A stretch of DNA of 13,496 nt from Deltaproteobacteria bacterium. GTDB taxonomy: Bacteria > Desulfobacterota > JADFXK01. Numbering within the stretch: position 1 is the first letter of the stretch; each line of letters opens with the position of its first letter. The position numbers and the translations under genes were made by a program. Under the pieces are notes generated by a model, which saw only the letters and a list, made by a program, of their open reading frames with translations, made no database searches and was not told the origin of the DNA. Location: contig JADFYC010000064.1 in the NCBI GenBank assembly GCA_015233295.1, positions 1 through 13,496 on the forward strand, read 5' to 3'. This document shows, in pieces, positions 5,926 to 13,049 of the stretch.

Positions 5926-7586
5926 GGCTCCCTCCGGGTGATTTTGTATCTGAACTCGATAACCGGCCGGTTAGCCGTGGGCTTTGAGGCTTCCATCTTG
6001 ACCTGGCTGAAAATCTTCAATCCCTGCAGTTGTTCCTGAATTTTATTCACCTGGTTAAAAGACTTGGCTTCCCCGGTCAAGGTCACCTCCGGGGGAGTGA
6101 TGACCAGGTCAATGACCCGGACCTCATCGAAGCTGGAGATCACTTGAGTCAACTGCCGGAACGTCTCCAAGGCGGAGTCTTCTTGACTGGTGCTTGACAA
6201 ACCGGGCAATCCCTTCTTTAACTCTCCGATTTTGGTCTGCATCTGAGCCACCGGGTTGACGATCCCGGTCACTTCCGGCAGGGTTGATTTAAATACCTGG
6301 TCAACCTGCTTCTTTAGTTCGTTATATTGTTTTTGTTGATCGTTCATCTTAAAAAAAAAGTTGGCCGTGGTTAGAAGCAGCATGACTATGACGGCCATAA
6401 AAATATACCACAGCCGGCCCTTAATTTCAGTCACCGCCCGCTTGAAAGCAAATTCCTCCTGACGAAAATCTAGAAAAGTGGGTCTATTCGTCGGGAGGGA
6501 CATGGCCAGACCCAGGGACACCCCGTAGGCCAGAGAGATATCACGGAGGCCGGCCCGGTCAACGGGCTGATTGAAAGAGATGGGGCCAAAATCAAGCCGA
6601 CGCACCGGCGCCTGTAACAGGTGGGACAGGACCTGATCCAGTCCCGGCAGACTGGCCCCGCCACCCGTGACAAAAAAATGATCAATCGTCTCGAATCCGG
6701 TTTCATCCATAAAAGCAATGACACTCCGGTGAATCTCTTTAAGTAAAGGCTGATGGACTTCATTAAGCGCCGCCACCAGCGGCAAGTCATCCCGGCGGAG
6801 AGATGGATCCTCCTCGTGCGGCGGGGAAAGGCGACCCCTGGCCAGTTTCAATTTCTCCGCTTCTTCAACCGGTATGTTCAAGGCGTGAGCCACAAATGCG
6901 GTGACTTCCCGACCTGAGAAATCCAGGCAGCGAATGATCATCGGCTTTCCTCGGTCTAACACCACCAGGGTGGTTTTACCGGCGCCTATGTCCAACAGCA
7001 CCGTGGAGCCTTGACCCGCCGGGGGATGAAAATGCAACAAAACGTTGACCAAGGCCAGGGTATCCAGGCCCACTTTGACCGGGTCGATTTCCGCCTTGGT
7101 CAGCACGTTCAAGTGGGCCTCAATAATTTCCCGCCTTACTCCGAAAGCCGTATAGGTGAGTCCCCGGTCATGGCCATCCTGAGGTAAAGGATAGGATTGG
7201 ACCAGCAGGTCATCCACCGGAAGGGGCAATTGGGATTCCAGCTCAAACGGAATCGCCTGCTTAGCTTTGACCGGGTCTTTGAAGGGCAAAGAAATGGTCC
7301 GGACCATGGCGGCCCCGATGGACACGGCCGACACCACGGGTTCCTTAAGAAAACCATGCTGCTCGAACAGGGACTTGATCGTCTCAGCGAGGTCATGCGC
7401 GGGATCACCGCCGGTACCTTTGGGCACCGCGGCGGAAGCAAACCGGGTCACCTCCAGGCCCTTGAAACTGGCCCGAATCTGGATCGCCTTAATCCTCTGG
7501 CTTCCGACATCAAGGCCGACTGCCTCCTGTTGAGACAAAAAAACCTTTACCAGGCTGAGCAGATCCAGTTTCAGAACACCCTCCAC
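5922..7586 (-). CDS. gspL: Type II secretion inner-membrane protein GspL (PilM-PilN-like)
   Basis: A 554-residue protein. Residues about 20-345 form an actin-like PilM/GspL cytoplasmic domain: VGLDVGSQRIKA near 23-34, LLDIGAGKTTLVVLDRGKP, and VTGGGASLPGLDQVL as the third nucleotide-binding motif. One membrane helix follows (about 391-413), then a coiled coil (NDQQKQYNELKKQV) and a periplasmic PilN/GspL_C ferredoxin-like domain ending in VIEFRYKITRREP. GspL recruits the assembly ATPase GspE to the membrane and pairs with GspM. The well-kept nucleotide motifs make the N-terminal half look closer to PilM than to the divergent enterobacterial GspL. The start is a GTG at 7586, inside the last codons of gspK (16-nt overlap). 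A GGAGGG just after this GTG could instead serve a start a few codons downstream, so the exact N-terminus is uncertain. Confidence 0.85.
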   Translation of the reverse strand: MEGVLKLDLLSLVKVFLSQQEAVGLDVGSQRIKAIQIRASFKGLEVTRFASAAVPKGTGGDPAHDLAETIKSLFEQHGFLKEPVVSAVSIGAAMVRTISLPFKDPVKAKQAIPFELESQLPLPVDDLLVQSYPLPQDGHDRGLTYTAFGVRREIIEAHLNVLTKAEIDPVKVGLDTLALVNVLLHFHPPAGQGSTVLLDIGAGKTTLVVLDRGKPMIIRCLDFSGREVTAFVAHALNIPVEEAEKLKLARGRLSPPHEEDPSLRRDDLPLVAALNEVHQPLLKEIHRSVIAFMDETGFETIDHFFVTGGGASLPGLDQVLSHLLQAPVRRLDFGPISFNQPVDRAGLRDISLAYGVSLGLAMSLPTNRPTFLDFRQEEFAFKRAVTEIKGRLWYIFMAVIVMLLLTTANFFFKMNDQQKQYNELKKQVDQVFKSTLPEVTGIVNPVAQMQTKIGELKKGLPGLSSTSQEDSALETFRQLTQVISSFDEVRVIDLVITPPEVTLTGEAKSFNQVNKIQEQLQGLKIFSQVKMEASKPTANRPVIEFRYKITRREP

Positions 7587-8617
7587 GTTAATAGCCCGAC
7601 CTGGTTATTAGACAGGTTGACATTGGTCGCGATATCGCAAGACGCTTCCCCACTGAATCCAGTAATCCTGATGGAAAAAAAATGGCTGGTGCAAGTAGTG
7701 TTCGACGGCAATCCGGCCTCCTTGACACCAGGCACCTGAAGCAAGTCCTGAGTGATTTTTAAAGGAGTCTCGCGGCGGTGGGCAATGATTGTTCTGGCCA
7801 GGCTGATGTCGGGAGGTTTGAAGAGCGCGGCCAGGACCTCCTCGGGCGCGGTGTTGACATTAATCAGTCCATCGGATTTGACGGTTAAAAACTCACTCAA
7901 CCCCGGTACAATCTTTTGGCCGTTTTTCTCTTTTCGGCCATAATAAATTTCCCTGGTCATCCCCTTAACCAGCAGGAGTTCGCTCAAGTCGTCCAACGGA
8001 GCATTCTTGCAGGAATAAGGCGGATCCAGGCTCCGGTAATAACTATTCTTCGCCCCATAAGGGCGAGGGGTATCACCCGGGGTGACATAATCAAGGATAC
8101 CATCGATGAGTTGTCGCTCCAGGCCCAGGACGTCGAAAAGCCGCTCAAGTTGCCCCAGGGTGGTTGGGTCTGGGGTATTAGCGGCCAGTTTATTGATATT
8201 AATCCTGGCGTTCAAATCAAAAATATTACCGGTAAATCTGCCTTGAATGAATAATTTCTCCGACATCCCGGTATATTGAGAAAAATTGGCCCAGTGTTGA
8301 TCTAAGGAGATATACTTAGCCGTCTCTTCCTGAAGGGCCACCAGGGCAAAATTCACGCCGGATTGGGCCGCAGCCATGGCCTGGCAATAGCTGGCCGCGT
8401 GTCCGGCCAGAGTTAGATTGACTCGAGAGCCGATGGTGAAGTCTAGAATGGCCGTAGTTAGAATGGCCACCACCAGCAAAGCCAGAATTAGCGCCATTCC
8501 CCGCTGGTTCAACCCATTACGGTTGCTGGTTACTCGTTGCTGGTCGCTGGTTGCCGGTTGTTTTAAACAAGTAACCAAAAACGAGCAACCAGCAACAATA
8601 GTATTAAGAAGCATCAT
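7571..8617 (-). CDS. gspK: Type II secretion minor pseudopilin GspK
   Basis: The minor pseudopilin at the pseudopilus tip. The prepilin-type segment is NQRG^MALILALLVVAIL, with processing predicted after the Gly at residue 40. As usual in GspK, there is no Glu at +5. The large periplasmic domain follows: AAQSGVNFALVALQEE, FDLNARININKLAAN, LIDGILDYVTPGDTPRP, LVKGMTREIYYG and GLINVNTAPEEVLAALF are typical GspK stretches. The start is doubtful. The ATG at 8617 gives a 40-residue leader, much of it encoded by an interspersed inverted repeat (8522-8596). A TTG at 8512 would give the short leader MNQRG, normal for the family, but has no clear SD. I report the longest ATG frame and suspect the true start is internal. 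It follows gspJ after 60 nt, the only real gap in the block. Confidence 0.8.
   Translation of the reverse strand: MMLLNTIVAGCSFLVTCLKQPATSDQQRVTSNRNGLNQRGMALILALLVVAILTTAILDFTIGSRVNLTLAGHAASYCQAMAAAQSGVNFALVALQEETAKYISLDQHWANFSQYTGMSEKLFIQGRFTGNIFDLNARININKLAANTPDPTTLGQLERLFDVLGLERQLIDGILDYVTPGDTPRPYGAKNSYYRSLDPPYSCKNAPLDDLSELLLVKGMTREIYYGRKEKNGQKIVPGLSEFLTVKSDGLINVNTAPEEVLAALFKPPDISLARTIIAHRRETPLKITQDLLQVPGVKEAGLPSNTTCTSHFFSIRITGFSGEASCDIATNVNLSNNQVGLLTWRVF
8522..8596. repeat. Interspersed 'gcaaccagcaac' inverted repeat at the gspK 5' end
   Basis: The left arm (8522-8547, starting GTTGCTGGTTACTCGTT) and right arm (8571-8596, ending GAGCAACCAGCAAC) are imperfect inverted complements around a centre with TTTTAAAC. 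The arms are built from short repeats of CAACCAGC. A similar fragment, CAACCAGCAACCGGCAA, occurs at 11041-11057 in the gap upstream of gspG. It probably arose by insertion of a short dispersed repeat between gspJ and gspK. Confidence 0.65.
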
Positions 8618-8677
8618 TTATGACCGTTCCAAGTATAATAACGCCAAGTCACGTAGTCTGGTGGCCATCAGAGGCGA

Positions 8678-9409
8678 CTATCCGACGGGGGCGGCGGTCA
8701 TGGGGATGAATACCCGAGTCTCAAAGGATTTTTTCTCCTTGGCCCGGTCCACCAGAGTCAGGGTGATGATCACTTGTTGCGGTAAAACGTTGTTCCGATC
8801 CAGCGCGGTGCTGTCCCAAAGATCGAGAATGCCTTGAACCGGATCCACGTACCTGAACCGCAACCCCGCCACTCGTTCACCCAGTTCCATGGCCACCCCT
8901 CCTTTATCCAGGTCATCATCTAAGGCCGGATTGTCCCGGCGGTAAAGGATGAAGCCGTCTTGCCACGGATCCTGGTTGAGATAATATCCGATTCGGGTCA
9001 GGACCTGGTTGTCAAAACTACCTCCTGTGTCCAGGTGAGCCATCGAGGTAAAACACAGGGTGTCCATTGGTCCCCGGCTATCTTCGACCCGACGCCCGAT
9101 CAGGCCGTAAAATGCCTTTCGCCCGGAAGGTGAGGTGGGGGCTTTCTTGACATTGGGTGAGACATAAGCCGATGACAAATCGCGAATCATCCGGTCAAAA
9201 ATGACCCGGGCGATCTGATATGTTTCCTGGGTCTCCCGGCATTCTTCCACCGTTTGCAGTCCCTGGATGAGGCTGCTATAGATCACGGTGGTGATGATCG
9301 CCAGAATGGCCACGGCCAGCAACACCTCAAGCAGAGTGAAGCCTCTGGTGACGCGGCCAAATCCATTTCCGGGGCTATGTCTTGACGGGGTAACGGGATA
9401 GTTCATCAC
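8678..9409 (-). CDS. gspJ: Type II secretion minor pseudopilin GspJ
   Basis: A minor pseudopilin of about 243 residues with a type IV prepilin signal, TRG^FTLLEVLLAVAILAII (Glu at +5), followed by the hydrophobic N-terminal helix. The C-terminal domain has GspJ features: QIARVIFDRMIRDLSSAYV after the helix, RIGYYLNQDP...FILYRRDNP, ELGERVAGLRFRYVDP, LPQQVIITLTLVDR and a final FETRVFIPM strand. GspJ joins GspI and GspK at the tip of the pseudopilus. The start is either GTG at 9409 or ATG at 9406; the latter overlaps the gspI stop by one base (TGATG), giving tight coupling. The leader of about 22 residues is somewhat long for the family. Confidence 0.9.
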   Translation of the reverse strand: MMNYPVTPSRHSPGNGFGRVTRGFTLLEVLLAVAILAIITTVIYSSLIQGLQTVEECRETQETYQIARVIFDRMIRDLSSAYVSPNVKKAPTSPSGRKAFYGLIGRRVEDSRGPMDTLCFTSMAHLDTGGSFDNQVLTRIGYYLNQDPWQDGFILYRRDNPALDDDLDKGGVAMELGERVAGLRFRYVDPVQGILDLWDSTALDRNNVLPQQVIITLTLVDRAKEKKSFETRVFIPMTAAPVG

Positions 9410-9933
9410 ATCCGAGTATCTCCAACTCCAGGTATTTTGAGGCCTCCGGGTAGAGTGCCGCCTCCGGGTAGGGTGCCGCCGGGCAATTGGATTGATCCAC
9501 CCTGCCTTCGGGTGAGGTAGAGTTCAATCGTCATTTCCCCTGGCTGCTCATTTTGCCGCCAGGATACGGTCACCGTCACCTTGCGGACGCCCGGCAGGCT
9601 ACCGCCGCTGGTCACTGTTGTTTGCCAGGAATAGCCAGGGTAATCTTCCCCAAAGTCGCCCTTATCCTGGCCCAGAGGCGGGAAACCGGCGGCCTGAACT
9701 TGAGCCAGCCTGACCTGCCCCAGTAAAGAGGCCGTGGTCAGATCATTAGATTCGATGGTCAGATCCACATCCCGGGCCAGGGTGTGGAGCACCGTAACCA
9801 GGGCGATTGACAAAACGGCCAGGGAAATCATCACTTCCAGCAGGGTAAACCCCCTGGCATCAGCCGGCCACTGGTTATCCCACCCCCGTTGTCCGGCGGC
9901 CGTGTCCCGGCTATCGCGTCGGCAGATCCGCAT
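9406..9933 (-). CDS. gspI: Type II secretion minor pseudopilin GspI
   Basis: A 175-residue pseudopilin with prepilin signal ARG^FTLLEVMISLAVLSIALV (Glu at +5). The rest fits GspI: a conserved LA.....TIESNDLTTASLLGQVRLAQVQ helix region, YSWQTTV, and VRKVTVTVSW with a following EMTIELYLTRR strand near the end. GspI is the initiating member of the I-J-K tip complex. The C-terminus after TRRQGG is an added Gly/Pro-rich tail with repeated LPGGGT units, encoded by an 18-bp tandem repeat and not typical of the family. The start ATG at 9933 lies inside the end of gspH (23-nt overlap) with a GGAGGAG stretch just upstream. The leader of about 28 residues is long, but no better internal start is visible. 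Confidence 0.88.
   Translation of the reverse strand: MRICRRDSRDTAAGQRGWDNQWPADARGFTLLEVMISLAVLSIALVTVLHTLARDVDLTIESNDLTTASLLGQVRLAQVQAAGFPPLGQDKGDFGEDYPGYSWQTTVTSGGSLPGVRKVTVTVSWRQNEQPGEMTIELYLTRRQGGSIQLPGGTLPGGGTLPGGLKIPGVGDTRM
9439..9478 (-). repeat. 18-bp tandem repeat in the 3' end of gspI
   Basis: Two near-identical 18-bp units (plus strand GCCTCCGGGTAGAGTGCC then GCCTCCGGGTAGGGTGCC) plus a partial third encode TLPGGG-type repeats. The array is in frame, so changes in copy number would alter only the tail length. Confidence 0.7.
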
Positions 9934-10429
9934 ACTCCTCCAGGAACGACGTGTTTCCGGTCAACGGCCGAACCACCAGGGTATAATCATGGTTATCATC
10001 GTCTGACAAATGAATCCAGGCGTATTCCGTCAGGCCGGACGGCCAGAACCAAACAAAGGTTTTCCCCTCTAATATCTTACCGGTTCTGGGAGTGACAATA
10101 TCTTTAAAGCGAATCCCCACCGGCAAATCATTGGTCTTTGGAATGGCGCTCTCACTTTCATCAAAGACCAGGTCCTCAGATGGTTCCGCCACCCAGTAGC
10201 GGCGGTTTTTCAAATCGAAGTATAACCGCAACGGCCGCTTTTCCATGACGGCACGACTGCGCAACAGGCGAATCTGGCCGGTCAAATTCCGGGCCGTCCC
10301 TTTAACGTCGCGACCGGTCATAAGGGAAAGGTAATTGGGCAGCACAAAAACAGTCATGAGGCCGATGATGAACACCACCACCGCCAATTCCACCAGGGTG
10401 AAACCATCATTTTTTCCAGTTGACCACAT
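9911..10429 (-). CDS. gspH: Type II secretion minor pseudopilin GspH
   Basis: A 172-residue minor pseudopilin. The prepilin signal is MWSTGKNDG^FTLVELAVVVFIIGLM (Glu at +5), giving a normal 9-residue leader from the ATG at 10429. A longer in-frame start at 10579 exists but would run 50 codons inside gspG, so I rejected it. After the helix come a GspH/FimT-like region, RNLTGQIRLLRSRAVMEKRPLRLYFDL, RYWVAEP and FVWFWPSGLTEYAWIHL, the last typical of this family's C-terminal strand region. It overlaps gspG by 23 nt and gspI by 23 nt. GspH caps or links the tip complex to the main pseudopilin GspG. Confidence 0.87.
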   Translation of the reverse strand: MWSTGKNDGFTLVELAVVVFIIGLMTVFVLPNYLSLMTGRDVKGTARNLTGQIRLLRSRAVMEKRPLRLYFDLKNRRYWVAEPSEDLVFDESESAIPKTNDLPVGIRFKDIVTPRTGKILEGKTFVWFWPSGLTEYAWIHLSDDDNHDYTLVVRPLTGNTSFLEEYADLPTR

Positions 10430-10886
10430 TATCTTCCGAGCCTTCTCCGGCCTCAGCCCCATTCGGGCCGTAAGACCACAGGTCGAAATCCTTGTTGTGG
10501 ACACCAGGGCAGAGATAGGCAAAGTCATTACCCCACGGATCTTTTGGCAATTCGCCCTTTTCCAGGTAGCCGCCTTCACGCCATTTCAAGGGAATCTTGC
10601 CGGTGGAAGGTTTCTCCACCAACGCCCGCAATCCTTGTTCCGTGGTAGGATAGAAACCGGTGTCAAGTTTATACATTTTCAAGGCATTTTCGACGGCTTC
10701 GAGCTGCATCCTGGCCTTGGCTTTACGGGCTTCCTCCGGCTTATCCATGATGTTCGGCACAATCAAACCGGCTAGAATGCCCAAAATAACAATAACCACC
10801 AAGAGTTCAATCAATGTGAAGCCCGCGTTTGACGGCACCGCCCTCTCACACATCACTCTCGTTATCGTAACCTTTCGTCTTTGCAA
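10407..10886 (-). CDS. gspG: Type II secretion major pseudopilin GspG
   Basis: The major pseudopilin, about 159 residues. The prepilin signal is SNAG^FTLIELLVVIVILGILAGLIVPNIM, with Glu at +5. The C-terminal domain is classic GspG: QLEAVENALKMYKLDTGFYPTTEQGLRALV, PKDPWGNDFAYLCPG and DFDLWSYGPNGAEAGEGSEDNVVNW, including the acidic loop that binds calcium in the family. It polymerises into the pseudopilus that drives substrates through the outer-membrane secretin. The start is taken as TTG at 10886 because a strong SD, GAGGGGGG (complement of 10893-10900), lies 6 nt upstream. An ATG at 10853 with a shorter 11-residue leader is the alternative. It is the first gene of the minus-strand gsp block, with no gspC, D, E or F upstream. 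Confidence 0.95.
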   Translation of the reverse strand: MQRRKVTITRVMCERAVPSNAGFTLIELLVVIVILGILAGLIVPNIMDKPEEARKAKARMQLEAVENALKMYKLDTGFYPTTEQGLRALVEKPSTGKIPLKWREGGYLEKGELPKDPWGNDFAYLCPGVHNKDFDLWSYGPNGAEAGEGSEDNVVNWKK

Positions 10887-10892
10887 AATCAG

Positions 10893-10900
10893 CCCCCCTC
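10893..10900 (-). promoter_or_regulatory. Ribosome binding site of gspG
   Basis: The complement reads GAGGGGGG, 6 nt upstream of a TTG codon at 10886. It supports TTG as the gspG start over the internal ATG at 10853. Confidence 0.5.
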
Positions 10901-11585
10901 TTGACCAAAAACATGAACAAAAAAAACGAATTGAGGGCTGCAGGTTCGTGACTGCGCCCTAATTATCCTTGACACGGCTATAATTCACGTTTCCAAGAGC
11001 ATCCTTTGCTGGTTTCGTGTTAAGTATTAATCGTTGAAGACAACCAGCAACCGGCAAGCAGATCAAACTGTTCCCTTTCCGGGAGTATGCTCCCGCTCCC
11101 AGCCAAGATTAGATTATAGACCAGTTTTTATGGCCAGTCAAATCAGGACGAAAGATATCTTGGCGGAATGATGATTTTGGATGATCGATTGAGCCGAGTC
11201 TGGGGCGGAATTCAGTATCACAGCCGGGGCCTGCCTGGCCTGATTTCTCGGCCGATTTCGATGTGTCATGAGCCAATGGCAAGATCCGGCCATGAAACGA
11301 CCAAAGCCGGGTTGATTTTATTTATCGTTTTTGATATGTTATTACTCAGTATGGGCAAAGAGCGATGAGATTTTTCCGGAGAAAGCTTCCCAAATCAAGA
11401 AAGACCGTCCCCGGAGCGCGGCAATGCTTGATTATGAAGGCAAAGGGCATACGGCCATCATCCACACGCCGGACAGAACTTCCCGTAGCGCCGGCATTTA
11501 CTCCCCAATGTGGATGGGGCAGAGAAGAAGGCCGACGCTCGCGTCCTCAAATATCATCCTTAGACACCTCAAAATGGAAACAAGA
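10901..11585. other. Divergent spacer between gspG and the decarboxylase gene
   Basis: A 685-nt stretch that must hold promoters for both directions. It contains a copy fragment of the CAACCAGCAACC repeat (11041-11057), a perfect small hairpin CGGGAG-TATG-CTCCCG (11080-11095) and an A-rich stretch near 10917-10927. The open frames here (for example 11168-11368, and the in-frame extension of the decarboxylase from 11331) have no recognisable protein sequence and look non-coding. Confidence 0.5.
11312..11340 (+). promoter_or_regulatory. Candidate sigma-70-type promoter for the decarboxylase gene
   Basis: TTGATT (11312-11317), a 17-nt spacer, then TATGTT (11335-11340). It would leave a 5' leader of about 240 nt. 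The match is moderate and the surroundings are AT-rich, so chance is possible. Confidence 0.25.
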
Positions 11586-13049
11586 ATGCAAGGGACCCCT
11601 AAAGATACGCTTGATCCATTGGATTGGCCGGCATTCCGGGCCCAAGGCCATCAAATGCTTGACGACATTCTGGATTACCTGGAGCATATCCGCGAGCGTC
11701 CGGTCTGGCAGCCGATCCCCCAAAATGTGCGTACCCTTTTTCGTGAAACTCTGCCCCAGGAGCCGTCCGACCTCGCGGCGGTGCATAAAATATTCATGCA
11801 GGAGATTCTCCCCTTTTCAGTGGGCAACGCCCATCCAGGCTTCATGGGCTGGGTTCACGGAGGAGGGACTCCGGTTGGTATGTTGGCCGAAATGCTGGCC
11901 GCCGGACTAAACGCCAATCTTGGTGGGCGGGACCAGATACCTATAGAGGTGGAACGGCAAGTGGTCCAGTGGGTTCGCCAACTCTTCGGCTTTCCTCAGA
12001 CAGCCGGCGGCCTGTTTGTGACTGGTACCTCAATGGCTAACCTGATCAGTGTCCTCGTAGCCCGGACCGCCGCCCTCGGAATCAACGTGCGGCATAAAGG
12101 CATTGCGGGCAGCCACAAACGCCTTACCGCGTATACGTCTGCCGGGGCCCATAGCTGTATCGCCCAGGCCATGGATCTTTCAGGTCTGGGCATCGATGCC
12201 CTGCGCATTATTCCCATGAACGAACAATACCAGCTTGATACCGACGCGTTGGGACAAGCCGTCCGCTCCGATCGGAGCGTTGGTCTTACCCCGTTTTTCA
12301 TTGCCGGAACAGCCGGCACGGTCGATGTCGGCGCCATAGACGATCTATCTGCCCTGGCGGATATCGCCCATAAAGAAGGGCTTTGGTTTCATGTCGACGG
12401 CGCGTATGGGGCCCTGGCGATGCTGGCGCCTAAAATTGCTCCGCGTCTGGCCGGAATAGAGCAAGCGGACTCGATCGCCTTCGATTTCCATAAATGGGGC
12501 CAGGTGCCTTATGACGCCGGCTTTATCCTGGTCAGGGACGGCAATCTCCAGCACCAGGCCTTCGCCTCTACGGCAGCCTACCTGAGCCGGGAAAAGCGCG
12601 GCCTGGCTGCCGGGTCCCCGTGGCCTTGCGACTTCGGGCCCGATCTTTCTCGTGGGTTTAGGGCGCTCAAGACCTGGTTCACGATCAAGGTCTACGGCGC
12701 TGAACGGCTTGGACGGGTTATTTCCGACACATGTGCGCTGGCCCAGTACCTTAAGCAACGTATCGAGTCAGAGCCGATGTTGGAGATACTCGCTCCGGTA
12801 TCTTTAAATATTGTCTGCTTTCGCTACCGTTGTGAAGATTCCGACCGGGTTAATTCAAATATCGTGGCCGACCTGCATGAGTCAGGAATCGCGGCTCCAT
12901 CCACAACCTCCATCAATGGCCGTCTGGTGATTCGAGCTGCGATCGTCAATCACCGGACCAACACATCCGACATAGACAATTTGATCAGGGCGACGATTGT
13001 TTTTGGTGAGGCCAATGCCAAGAACATTCAACCCAGGAGAATTAAATGA
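11586..13049 (+). CDS. Group II PLP-dependent amino acid decarboxylase
   Basis: A 487-residue fold-type I PLP enzyme of the group II decarboxylase family (aromatic amino acid, glutamate, aspartate or diaminobutyrate decarboxylases). Key features: NAHPGFMGWVHGGGTPVG near the N-terminus (substrate and cofactor region), GLFVTGTSMANL, His189 in GAHSCIAQAMDL (ring stacking), Asp271 in WFHVDGAYG (binds the pyridine nitrogen), and Lys303 in FDFHKW (Schiff base). The C-terminal small domain ends with SINGRLVIRAAIVNHRTN. The substrate cannot be read from the sequence. I start at the ATG at 11586, preceded by a weak GGAAACAAGA; an ATG at 11574 is equally in frame. The frame stays open up to 11331, but that extension lacks family similarity. 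The stop overlaps the next start (ATGA), indicating a two-gene unit at least. Confidence 0.9.
   Translation: MQGTPKDTLDPLDWPAFRAQGHQMLDDILDYLEHIRERPVWQPIPQNVRTLFRETLPQEPSDLAAVHKIFMQEILPFSVGNAHPGFMGWVHGGGTPVGMLAEMLAAGLNANLGGRDQIPIEVERQVVQWVRQLFGFPQTAGGLFVTGTSMANLISVLVARTAALGINVRHKGIAGSHKRLTAYTSAGAHSCIAQAMDLSGLGIDALRIIPMNEQYQLDTDALGQAVRSDRSVGLTPFFIAGTAGTVDVGAIDDLSALADIAHKEGLWFHVDGAYGALAMLAPKIAPRLAGIEQADSIAFDFHKWGQVPYDAGFILVRDGNLQHQAFASTAAYLSREKRGLAAGSPWPCDFGPDLSRGFRALKTWFTIKVYGAERLGRVISDTCALAQYLKQRIESEPMLEILAPVSLNIVCFRYRCEDSDRVNSNIVADLHESGIAAPSTTSINGRLVIRAAIVNHRTNTSDIDNLIRATIVFGEANAKNIQPRRIK

Noticed and set aside
9911..10579. gspH starting at 10579 (222 residues)
   Set aside because: The first 50 codons lie in another frame of gspG and lack any prepilin leader. 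The ATG at 10429 gives a standard 9-residue leader.
10968..10984. TTGACA...TATAAT look-alike just upstream of gspG on the plus strand
   Set aside because: The two hexamers are only 4 nt apart, so they cannot act together as a sigma-70 promoter.
11331..11573. N-terminal extension of the decarboxylase in the same open frame
   Set aside because: The 80 or so residues have no family similarity, no signal peptide and no good start signal. The enzyme has normal length from 11574 or 11586.
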